Made by a program: the position numbers and the translations under genes. A stretch of 64,000 bases of DNA, from assembly GCA_034231615.1 (NCBI GenBank), contig CM067315.1:35728129-35792128 (forward strand), written 5' to 3'. Every line of letters starts with the position of its first letter. Position 1 is the first letter of the stretch. This document shows positions 53,816 through 63,203 of this stretch, piece by piece. The DNA is from Meghimatium bilineatum (taxonomy: Eukaryota > Mollusca > Gastropoda > Stylommatophora > Philomycidae). The notes under the pieces are model-generated. The model was not told the origin of the DNA. It saw only the letters and a list, made by a program, of their open reading frames with translations, and searched no databases.

Positions 53816-54890
53816 TCTCTATCTATCTATTCACTAAACCCTTTATTGCCTTTCAGCGTCAGGGGTAGACGAGTTCTCTGGAGATGGCCCTCTTGTGTGC
53901 TGAGTATATTGTGGAATTTGGCGCCTCTTTTTTCCGGTGGTCCATCGTTTTCGACGTCGGCCTCTAGGTCTGCCTTCACTGTGTCTGTGTAACATAGCTT
54001 GCTGTGGTATGCTGTCTGGTGGTAGTCTGCTGATGTGGGGAAACCATTTGATCTGTTTGCTCTTAATATACTCCAAGATTGAGGCGGTGTCAGTTCTTTG
54101 TCTAATGTCCTCATTTCCCACTCTGTCTGTTAGCAATATTCCTAGGATTATGTGTAAGCATGCCATTTCAATTGTCACTAGTTTACGTTTATCTTGTGCT
54201 GTCATCCATGTTTGACATTGGTAGCACAGCATTGGCATAATGATCGTTTTGAATAGTGTTATTTTAGTTTTAAATCTTCGTATTTGTTTCTGAAGATTGC
54301 TGTCATTTGCTCTAGGGCTTGGTATGCCTACATCTATTGTGTATTTATTTACTGCTCTTGTCGTCTGTTGTTATATTGCTTCCTAAATATGTGAATTCTG
54401 TCACTAATTTAAGTCTGTTGTTTCCGACAACAATATATATATTGGTGTTTCTTTCTGTTCTTCCTATCTTCATTACTTCGGTCTTCTCTATTTTTATCTT
54501 CATGTTAAATGTTTTGACATGTTTGATGTAACATGTCTATTTGTCTTTGTAGTTGCTCTTCTGATGATGCTACTAGTGTTAGGTCGTCTGCAAATAGCAA
54601 TTCTTTTAAGTTATTCTTCAGATTGTTTATATTATAAACAAATAGGGGGGATAGTAAACATCCCTGTCTCTCTCCCGAGTGAATTTGATAATAATCGGAT
54701 GTGCCTTCGCTCATTATAACTGCGCATTGACTATTGGCGTATATGCTCTGACATAGGCGTATCAGATGTTGTGGAACTCTGTATGTCTGTAGTGTTATCC
54801 ATAGTTGTGCTCTATCCACTCTGTCAAAAGCTTTCTCTTGGTCAACGAAAGCCAAATATGAATCTTGGTTATGTTCCTTAGCTGTTCCTG
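53815..54890 (-). mobile_element. LINE reverse transcriptase and C-terminal region
   Basis: Minus frame 54855-54505: FVDQEKAFDRVDRAQLWITL, SGERQGCLLSPLFVYNI and LLFADDLTLVASSEEQL (FADD catalytic). Then 54238-53843: MLCYQCQTWMTAQDKRKLV, MACLHIILGILLTDRVGNED, IKWFPHISRLPPDSIP, GRPRGRRRKRWT. The tail is (GATA)n at 53818-53830. One or two frame breaks separate the parts. 5'-truncated. Confidence 0.9.
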
Positions 54891-54952
54891 CAATGGGTTA
54901 GGTAAGGTAAACAAATGAAGGAAGAGAACAAGCCACCCCATCTAATAGTTGC

Positions 54953-55768
54953 TGCGGCTTAGTACATAAAGAGTTATCCTTCTCCTCCTCGATGGCAGGT
55001 TGCTGCGGCTTAGTACATGAAGAGTTATCCTTCTCCTCCTCGATGGCAGGTTGCTGTGGCTTAGTACATGAAGAGTTATCCTTCTCCTCCTCGATGGCAG
55101 GTTGCTGTGGCTTAGTACATGAAGAGTTATCCTTCTCCTCCTCGATGGCAGGTTGCTGCGGCTTAGTACATGAAGAGTTATCCTTCTCCTCCTCGATGGC
55201 AGGTTGCTGCGGCTTAGTACATGAAGAGTTATCCTTCTCCTCCTCGATGGCAGGTTGCTGTGGCTTAGTACATGAAGAGTTATCCTTCTCCTCCTCGATG
55301 GCAGGTTGCTGTGGCTTAGTACATGAAGAGTTATCCTTCTCCTCCTCGATGGCAGGTTGCTGCGGCTTAGTACATAAAGAGTTATCCTTCTCCTCCTCGA
55401 TGGCAGGTTGCTGCGGCTTAGTACATGAAGAGTTATCCTTCGCCTCCTCGATGGCAGGTTGCTGCGGCTTAGTACATGAAGAGTTATCCTTCTCCTCCTC
55501 GATGGCAGGTTGCTGTGGCTTAGTACATGAAGAGTTATCCTTCTCCTCCTCGATGGCAGGTTGCTGTGGCTTAGTACATGAAGAGTTATCCTTCTCCTCG
55601 ATGGCAAGTTGCTGCGGCTTAGTACATGAAGAGTTATCCTTCGCCTCCTCGATGGCAGGTTGCTGCGGCTTAGTACATGAAGAGTTATCCTTCTCCTCGA
55701 TGGCAGGTTTCTGCAGCTTAGTACATGAAGAGTTATCCTTCTCCTCCTCGATGGCAGGTTGCTGCCAT
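54953..55768. repeat. Minisatellite, 51-nt unit x 16
   Basis: ggttgctgcggcttagtaca, tgaagagttatccttctcct, cctcgatggca. One 3-nt deletion (cct) recurs in some units. 51 is divisible by three and both strands are stop-free, giving 265- and 284-codon frames that I treat as artefacts. Confidence 0.97.
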
Positions 55769-55856
55769 GGGACTTACCTTTACCTTTAGTATACACTAAG
55801 AAAATCAGGGAAAGAGTTCAATGATTCATTAAGAAGTCACGTTTACGAAAGTTCGT

Positions 55857-56213
55857 GTGAGTTCCGCCAGTGAGCGTGAAATATGCTGCGGTAGTTTGCC
55901 CCTAACAGCCCAGCACATCTGTTTTCTGCCTGAGCATACATACATCGAGTCAAATGCGAAACGGACCTTAATCAACAATATAAGAAAAAGGCAATCTTAT
56001 TTTTTTGGCCACTTCATGAGACAGGCAGGTTTAGAGAACATAGTCACAACAGGGAACATTGAAGGCAACAGAGACAGAGGGCGACAACGTGAGAAAATAT
56101 TAGACAGTTTGACAACCTGGCACGGGAAGCAAACAACAGCTTTGATACATAATATTGTGGACAGAGAGCTGTGGAGAGCCATGGCCGCCTACGCCAGCCG
56201 GCATGGCACCTGA
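55857..56213 (+). mobile_element. RTE-like LINE C-terminal region ending HGT
   Basis: NIRKRQSYFFGHFMRQAGLE, NIVTTGNIEGNRDRGRQREK, ILDSLTTWHG and RELWRAMAAYASRHGT, stop, then (gat)/(ta)n. Same family as 58146-58721. Confidence 0.9.
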
Positions 56214-56224
56214 TGATGATATAT

Positions 56225-56700
56225 ATATATATATGATAGCCGTCCATCGCATGCGATGATGACAACAGTTTGAGGCTTGTGTTGTTGTATCTCTCTGCTG
56301 TGTGCAGAGATGGCTAACAAGTCCAATACTGGAATTGGATCCCCTGCCACATTTTGGACACGAATATTCAGACTCTTCCCCAAGAGTGACCAGGATCCTA
56401 TTTGCTTTGGTTCCCCCGCTCCTGTCTAGCTAACGTATGGCTCCATGAGTCTGCTTGTGTAATGAAGCGCCACCCTCGAGCAACGATCTTGGCTAGTCGG
56501 CTCAACTACGTGGAGCTGCTCAGGAAGAGGACATCTCTCTCCTACTGTACACACGATTGCTGATGGAGAAGACGGAAAATCGTATTTTCGACAACGGCCT
56601 CGAAGGCGGGAGTTGGAAAGGCCCCGTATTGGTCTGAGTGCGCATCAAGGACGGTAACTGATAAGCGACCAGAACCGGCTCAGAAAGCAATGGCTAACTA
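56225..56700 (+). repeat. Dispersed repeat, longer copy of 5300-5600
   Basis: Starts gccgtccatcgcatgcgatg after the (TA)n. Shares the 56390-56700 part with 5300-5600. Confidence 0.65.
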
Positions 56701-56739
56701 CTGCGACGTATACAATACCAAGAAACAAATGATGACCAC

Positions 56740-57210
56740 AAATTAAAAAAAAAACAACCATCACCGATGGAAAATCTGTGGCAAGGAGCAAACAGAAAAA
56801 CAAAGTTACAGCTATTACTATATCTTTCCAGTGGCAACATATGGTTGTGAGACGTGGACAATAGAAAAGAAAATACCGGAATTCGAAATGAAATATATAA
56901 ATATCCTAAGAAAGTCATGGACAGAAAGACGAACCAACGATATGTCCGCAAAGATCTGCACATAAATGAAGAATGTCTCCTGAAAACTATTTTTAAAAAA
57001 CCCAAACTTGTATATTTCGGACATTTACAGAGACATAATGGTTTAGAAATATGAATCATGGAGGGCAAAGTTCCAGGCAAGAGAAAAAAGGGAAACCAAG
57101 ACTACGATGGAAAAATGGCATCGATTAACACTGGAAGAAACTGGGCAGCTTGCACAGAACCGAGAGGCTTACAGAGTGGCAGTGAGGAAAACGTTCTGGA
57201 AAGGGCATTC
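56740..57210 (+). mobile_element. LINE C-terminal region, KGHVT family, frameshifted
   Basis: VATYGCETWTIEKKIPEFEM, YINILRKSWTERRTNDM, LKTIFKKPKLVYFGHLQRHN and GKVPGKRKKGN..., ending near a poly-C run. Classic post-RT order YGCE.WT - LR..WT - FGH..R - GKVPGKR.RG.P. Confidence 0.88.
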
Positions 57211-57224
57211 CCCCCCCCCCCCCC
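57207..57224. repeat. Poly(C) run
   Basis: About 17 consecutive C. Confidence 0.95.
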
Positions 57225-57299
57225 CAGAAAGATGCTCAGAATTGGGTCGTCTGTGTTTACTACTTAACTGATATATTAGTCATACGGAAATAATCACTA

Positions 57300-57830
57300 A
57301 CAGAGAACTGAGTCGAAAAATATAGGGCCTATATTGAAATAAGAAATATCATGAAAATCACACTGCAGGAAATCTCGTAACGTGATATTACGAGACAAAA
57401 TGAAATAAAATAGGACGGGGATCAGTATAAACGAAACAAGAAAGATAATCGATAACAGACAGATCTGGAAATGATTCTCTACAATGTCCACACGGCACTA
57501 GAAGATTCATAACAATTATTTAATTTTTCAGACGCCAATACCACAGCTAAACACCCGATAGTTCTCGGCAGCACTATGTTCCCGATCCTTAAAAAAAAAT
57601 TTACTCTTGATTTGACTCTCCCATCTCCCCCCAAAGAAAAAAACCCATATCTTTAGCCTTTCCCCATCGTTACACATAAAAAAAACCGTAAAAAGATATT
57701 TAAAAAAAACCTCCATTCTCCAGAATGTAGTCAACATTCTTGACCGTACTCATCTCGGTTGGTGAGCCCGATTATTCGTTACGTTGCTTCGTGATCCTCA
57801 ATATGTAGAAGACATTGGCTACCGTTAAAT
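57300..57830. other. Intergenic stretch, no recognised feature
   Basis: Only a 7-bp hairpin ctcgtaa..ttacgag at about 57376-57396. Confidence 0.45.
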
Positions 57831-57835
57831 CAAAC

Positions 57836-57947
57836 CTTCTAAAATCACTTATTTGACCATTCCATTGATTTTCATTGGTTGTTACACAAAATATATTCAC
57901 AGTGAGCAGTGAAAATCACGGAAATAGTCAAATGAGTTATTAAGAAG
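57836..57947. repeat. Inverted repeat, two arms of about 45 bp
   Basis: cttctaaaatcacttatttg accattccattgattttcat is mirrored by agtgaaaatcacggaaatag tcaaatgagttattaagaag at 57907-57947. A related single arm is at 55803-55838. Possible MITE. Confidence 0.65.
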
Positions 57948-58145
57948 GCGTCTTTTCCCATTACCCAATTTCTCTTACATATGTCGACGGTCACACTTTG
58001 CGTATATTCAACTGTGTGTAGCCAGCCAATGAAAAGCAACGGAAACGTCTGATCATCTATAATAATTGTCGATATAGGAGATGCGATTTGTTTTTTTTTT
58101 TAAATAGATTAAATAACAGTTTTACGCAGAGAGAATATCAATCAA

Positions 58146-58721
58146 TCAAGTGCCATGCCGACTGGCGTAGGCGATCATGTTTCTCCACGACTCTATGTCT
58201 CTTGTGTTGTAAATAAGCTCGGTTGGTGAGCTTCTACCGTGCCACGATACAAGCCCATCTAGTAACTTTTCTCTTTGTCGACCCCTATCTCTTCTCCCTT
58301 CGATCTTTCCAGTGGTTATTAAGTGCTCAAGCTGTGTTCTTCTCAGCACATGCCCTAGAAACCTTGACTGTCTGCCTCTAATGTTTGATATGATTGATAT
58401 TTTTACGCCAGCATCAATGAGAACCTCTGCATTAGTTTTCTTGGCTGTCCATGGTATTTTCATCATTCTTCTCAGAAACCACATTTCTGTAGCCTCCAAT
58501 TCACGTTGAATTTTCTTGTTTATAGTCCAAGCTTCACATCCATAAAAAAGAATCGGTTCGATATAACATCTCAGCACCCGAATTCGGGTCTGCATTGATA
58601 GACTTCCATTGCAAAAAATGGTTCTCATTTTTTGGAATGCTGATTTGGCTTGTGCTGCTCGGCTCTTTATCTCACTTGAGCATCTACCTTCTGATGTTAA
58701 CAGGGTGCCAAGATATTTCAC
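58146..58721 (-). mobile_element. RTE-like LINE RT C-terminal region, best-preserved copy
   Basis: 191-codon open frame: MKYLGTLLTSEGRCSSEIKS, RVLRCYIEPILFYGCEAWTI, EMWFLRRMMKIPWTAKKTNA, GHVLRRTQLEHLITTGKIEG and RRDRGRQREKLLDGLVSWHG, to YASRHGT. Starts just after the RT YADD region; the 5' part is missing. Well preserved, so young or recently active. The reference copy for several fragments and for the array at 63204. Confidence 0.93.
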
Positions 58722-58785
58722 TTTTTCAGCTTATGCTAATTTTGTGTTATTAATTATTATGTTGCATCTTGGTGGTGTATGTCTC

Positions 58786-58830
58786 TGACGCTGAAAAGCA
58801 ACAAAGGGTTTAGCGAATAGATAGACTTAG
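58786..58830 (+). mobile_element. LINE 3' end fragment with (ATAGATAGA) tail
   Basis: gacgctgaaaagcaacaaag ggtttagcgaatagatagac is the inverted counterpart of 53820-53865. Confidence 0.7.
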
Positions 58831-59055
58831 ACACGACGGACTATCACTATGTAACATGTTGTAGTAATCTTGGTACACTGACAAAAATGGAGTCTACCTT
58901 CAGCGACTATGCATCCGTAACACTTACCCCCTCCAACCTCTACCCCCTAACATAAGAATACGAATGCCTTTGAGACAGCAAACCATCTGCGCCTGTCACC
59001 TCGGCTACGTAACTGAGGAAGGCCTATGCTGTTATCATAAAGGCTATGCGCTTTC
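58831..59055. other. Intergenic stretch, nothing recognised
   Basis: No feature supportable. Confidence 0.4.
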
Positions 59056-59059
59056 AAGA

Positions 59060-59215
59060 GCTACCTGCTGACATTTTCATTATCATCATCATGTGTCAAG
59101 AGCTGCCTTCTCACAGCTTTATTATCATCATCATGTGTCAATAGCTGCCTGCTCACAGTTTCATCATCATCATGTGTCAAGAGCTGTCTGCTGACATCTA
59201 AAGTGATTATTTCAT
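59060..59215. repeat. Tandem repeat catcatcatgtgtcaagagctgcctgctcaca-type
   Basis: Four diverged copies of about 50 bp. Confidence 0.8.
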
Positions 59216-59239
59216 CATCATTATTCCATATACGGGCAA

Positions 59240-59370
59240 AGTGACGCAGAAGCTATACTCAAATCACACACATTACAACATAACTGTAAACTATGGCACA
59301 GCGATCTCTGTTCTCTGGACTACATCCTGTTTATCTGCAGGAGTTTGAGAACGAACGCAGAAGAAAGGAA
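59240..59370 (+). mobile_element. SINE-A copy
   Basis: gatctctgttctctggacta catcctg..tatctgcaggagttt gagaacgaacgcagaagaaa gg matches the 3' part of 2807-3079. Confidence 0.75.
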
Positions 59371-59518
59371 GACATGATAAAAAAATTGAGAACTGTTTGG
59401 ACACACACACATAAAGAGACTTGTTAATGTAACTTAGGAAATGAGGAAAAAAACCAGAGACACCTAAGGAGTGTTGCAGAAAAATACAAAACACACTATC
59501 GGCATCGACAGAAACGAA

Positions 59519-59550
59519 CGACGTTTCGACTAAAATGTCGTCATCAGGGT
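59519..59550 (-). ncRNA. Hammerhead-ribozyme-like core
   Basis: The minus strand reads CTGATGACGACATTTTAGTC followed by GAAACGTC. CUGAUGA and GAAAC are the invariant hammerhead core boxes, joined by a short GAC..GUC stem. One extra base sits between CUGAUGA and the stem. Related cores occur in the Penelope-type terminal repeats (8783, 17398, 18571, 23295, 62219). Cleavage competence is not established; stems I and III were not resolved. Confidence 0.5.
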
Positions 59551-59559
59551 AAAAACAAG

Positions 59560-59990
59560 CAACAAGAAATGTATGTTACAAGCAGAGAATTATGATGTAG
59601 GAGAGGAACAAAAGAAGATGATAAGGGAGATAAGATGAGAGAACGAAAAAAGGAGAAAAAAGACAAATATGACAAGAGCAGAAAAGAGTAAAGGAAAAGC
59701 AACAGACTACGTATAACAAAAGAAGAAAAATCTAAATGTATATCAAAGAAATGTCTACTTGTCTGACATTCGAAATAGTAGAACAGAATTGTTGAAATAA
59801 ATTTCCAAATGTTTTTTGCCTCATTACCGTGTGTTGCATTTACCATAGCATCTTTAGTACATTCGTTTATTTGCTAACATTGAGTGAGGAGTTATCCTTT
59901 TAACTAGATATAGTCTGGAATGGAATCTGTAAGGAAGACATGGGTTAGAACAAACTCGTAGATAAGGGATGGGGGGATTCTCGCAAATGA
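59560..59990. other. Intergenic, probable Penelope terminal-repeat remainder
   Basis: Purine-rich; no frame. Probably extends the element with the hammerhead-like core. Confidence 0.35.
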
Positions 59991-59991
59991 C

Positions 59992-60707
59992 CTTTTCTTG
60001 TTTATTTAACCAACCCCCTCTTGTTTACTTAAAATCCACTCGTGTTTATTTAAAACCACCTCTTGTTTACTTAACCAACCCTCTCTTGTTTGCTTAAATC
60101 CACCTCTTGTTTACTTAAAACCACCTCTTGTTTAATTAACCAACCCCCCCCCTCTTGTTTACTTAAAACCACCTCTTGTTTACTTAACCAACCCCCTCTT
60201 GTTTACTTAAAATCAACTCGTGTTTACTTAAAACCCCCTCTTGTTTAATTAACCAACCCCCCCCTCTTGTTTTATTAAAACCACCTCTTTTTTACTTAAA
60301 ACCCCCTCTTGTTTAATTAACCAACCCCCTCTTGTTTACTTAAAACCCCATCTTGTTTACTTAAAACCCCCTCTTGTTTAATTAACCAACCCCCTCTTAT
60401 TTACTTAAAACCACCTCTTGTTTAATTAACCAACCCCCTCTTGCTTACTTAAAACCCCCTCTTGTTTACTTAAAACCCCCTCTTGTTTAATTAAGCAACC
60501 CCCCTCTTGTTTACTTAAAACCCCCTCTTGTTTAATTAACCAACCCCCTCTTGTTTACTTAAAACCCCCTCTTGTTTAATTAACCAACCCCCCTCATGTT
60601 TACTTAAAACCCCCTCTTGTTTAATTAACCAACCCCCTCTTGTTTACTTAAAACCCCCTCTTGTTTAATTAACCAACCCCCCTCATGTTTACTTAAAACC
60701 CCCTCTT
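59992..60707. repeat. Minisatellite of cccctcttgtttacttaaaa and ttaattaaccaacc units
   Basis: About 700 bp; two alternating half-units of 20-24 nt form a 43-46-nt higher-order unit, strongly strand-asymmetric (C-rich on +). Confidence 0.95.
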
Positions 60708-60719
60708 TGATGACCAATA

Positions 60720-61030
60720 TTAAATACCATAAGCCAATATAAGTGACACTTTTTTTCAATCAGCACGCAAGACTGTATTTATAGAAGGACTTGACTAAAC
60801 GATAAACTAATTAAAATATCGCATTTTTTTCACAATTTCTATTCTAGAAAATCAACTCTATAATCGTGCAAGCTTTAGCGCAGATTATTTCAGCTTTACT
60901 GAAAGAAAGATCTGAAGAACTAAGAATGAGCGTTGGAGAGTGAACTATAAGGGAAAGTGTATATTAGAGAGATTGCGTGAGGGGAGGAGTCATGCATTGA
61001 TTGAGAGAAGGGATGCTATAAATTTTATAT
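60720..61030. other. Intergenic stretch, nothing recognised
   Basis: No feature supportable. Confidence 0.4.
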
Positions 61031-61035
61031 CTGTC

Positions 61036-61772
61036 TATCTACGTGACGTGTCCTTTACAGAAAGTTGCCACACTGCCACTAAGTAACCCTCTCGGTTTAG
61101 CGCGAGCTGCACAGTTTCCTCTAGTATCATGTTCAGAATGTCTTCGATATACTGTGTCCATCGTTGTCTTGGTCTGCCTCTTGATACGCTGTGTCCATCG
61201 TTGTCTTGGTCTGCCTCTTGATACGCTGTGTCCATCGTTGTCTTGGTCTGCCTCTTGATACGCTGTGTCCATCGTTGTCTTGGTCTGCCTCTTGATACGC
61301 TGTGTCCATCGTTGTCTTGGTCTGCCTCTTGATACGCTGTGTCCATCGTTGTCTTGGTCTGCCTCTTGATACGCTGTGTCCATCGTTGTCTTGGTTTGCC
61401 TCTTGATACGCTGTGTCCATCGTTGTCTTGGTCTGCCTTTTGATGCGCTGTGTCCATCGTTGTCTTGGTCTGCCTCTTGATACGCTGTGTCCATCGTTGT
61501 CTTGGTCTGCCTCTTGATACGCTGTGTCCATCGTTGTCCTGGTCTGCCTCTTGATACGCTGTGTCCATCGTTGTCTTGGTCTGCCTCTTGATACACTGTG
61601 TCCATCGTTGTCTTGGTCTGCCTCTTGATGCGCTGTGTCCATCGTTGTCTTGGTCTGCCTCTTGATACACTGTGTCCATCGTTGTCTTGGTCTGCCTCTT
61701 GATACGCTGTGTCCATCGTTGTCTTGGTCTGCCTCTGGTTCTCCTTCCTGGAAATTTTGTCTCCATAATTAA
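61036..61772 (-). mobile_element. LINE tail (KGHVT family) expanded by a 37-nt minisatellite
   Basis: The minus strand starts METKFPGRRTRGRPRQRWTQ and ends YIEDILNMILEETVQLALNR EGYLVAVWQLSVKDTSRR. Between them about 16 copies of a 37-nt unit (gatacgctgtgtccatcgtt + gtcttggtctgcctctt on +, 61146-61735) amplify the RGRPRQRWTQ coding segment. Since 37 is not divisible by three, each unit changes frame, giving three overlapping open frames. Confidence 0.92.
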
Positions 61773-61774
61773 TC

Positions 61775-62205
61775 TTTCTAAATCAATACTATTTGATATG
61801 CAACAAGAAAGACTGCATATTTTTTTTCTTTTAATGAATGACGGAATTATTTATATAGACTGTGGAAGTAAAGGCTGCTTCGTCAGTTGCCACAAGATGC
61901 ACAGGAAGGAAAAAAATGTGTACAGAATGTTATTTTAATTTCGAATGTAAAAATTCAGTCTCAGCTGTGTTTTGAACCCGATACCCATGGTTAGGAGACC
62001 TACGCTCTAATAATAAAATACGAGTCTGCCGATGATAAAAAGGTATTGTCTATATATTCATGTATTTCATTCCTACACTACCATTACATGTCACACTACT
62101 AGCAGGTGTATCTCGCTAAGTATTTATGGTTTTTTGATAATTTCTCAGTTCCATCAATTGGTGTGCAAGTATAAAAAATCTAAACAAAGCTTAGAGTTTT
62201 ATTTA
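61775..62205. other. Intergenic stretch; possible tRNA-SINE remnant at 61965-62030
   Basis: The minus strand near 62030-61965 has ttagagcgtaggtctcctaa and a B-box-like gggttcaaaac, layout as in tRNA-derived SINEs. Nothing else seen. Confidence 0.35.
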
Positions 62206-62207
62206 TA

Positions 62208-62260
62208 ATGTTACATATAAACGACGTTTTGACCAAAAGGTCTTTATCAAGATAGGGACA
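62208..62260 (-). mobile_element. Penelope-type terminal repeat fragment with hammerhead-like core
   Basis: The minus strand reads cttgataaagaccttttggt caaaacgtcg, like the cores at 8783 and 18571 but with GAAA mutated to CAAAA. Confidence 0.55.
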
Positions 62261-62299
62261 AACAAGCAGAATAGAAACCACAAATCAAACGAAGACTAC

Positions 62300-62445
62300 A
62301 TGCCAGCCATGTGAGAGATGGCATGCCAGCCATGTGAGAGATGACATGCCAGCCATGTGAGAGATGACATGCCAGCCATGTGAGAGATGACATGCCAGCC
62401 ATGTGAGAGATGACATGCCAGCCATGTGAGAGATGACATGTCAGG
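62300..62445. repeat. Minisatellite, 23-nt unit x 6
   Basis: gatgacatgccagccatgtg aga. Confidence 0.95.
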
Positions 62446-62527
62446 AATACAGCAAATAAACGAAGAGAGATTTGAATTTCTCTTTTTCTTCTATATTTAC
62501 TTACAAATTGGTGAGCAGTTTTACTTC

Positions 62528-62665
62528 AATCTCATGTTCACTCAATCTCATGTTCACTCAATCTCATGTTCACTCAATCTCATGTTCACTCAATCTCATG
62601 TTCACTCAATCTCATGTTCACTCAATCTCATGTTCACTCAATCTCATGTTCACTCAATCTCACCA
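62528..62665. repeat. Minisatellite, 16-nt unit caatctcatgttcact x about 8-9
   Basis: Perfect copies. Confidence 0.96.
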
Positions 62666-62879
62666 AGGAAGTTTCTTTAATCTGAGCTACTCTTGGCCGT
62701 ATTAGGTTCGGTGCTCTGAAAATGTTTCCTGCAATGTTCCATGAACATCACAGGATCCGGAGAACTTTTATCGAAGGCAATGGTGACTACGTAAAAAATT
62801 TGCGTGTATATTTTTATTGCTTCAAAAAGATTCACTAGAAACAAAATTTTAAGTTTTTATTTGAAACATTCTCGCACAA

Positions 62880-63130
62880 TTGAAATAAAAAAAATTACCA
62901 GTAGATTTAAGTCAGAAGAATTGGTTGTTCCTAAGAAACACAATTCCACAGTGTGCACGATCAAAGTGAATGACTCAATACTCAAACAAGTTGACAATGT
63001 CAAATATTTAGCAACACCAATGACACCAGGTGGGTCGAAATTCAACATAGATAAGAAACAGAATGTTGATTCTAATATATGGATGCCACTCACGGACAAT
63101 AAATACACATCAAAGTGGATCATATAGCAC
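62880..63130 (+). mobile_element. LINE RT fragment (VDNVKYLATPMTPGG)
   Basis: CTIKVNDSILKQVDNVKYLA then TPMTPGGSKFNIDKK matches the post-YADD segment (I.VNG..L..V..VKYLG..) of LINEs. Continues after a gap into the array at 63204. Confidence 0.8.
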
Positions 63131-63203
63131 GTATTTTTACAGCACTCTCCACCTTGTGGGATATCCTCTGAAATTTGGTTAGTATTTATATTGGATAGTT
63201 AAG

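Noticed and set aside
54942-55796. 284-codon minus and 265-codon + frames
   Set aside because: Both come from the 51-nt array, open on both strands for the same arithmetic reason.
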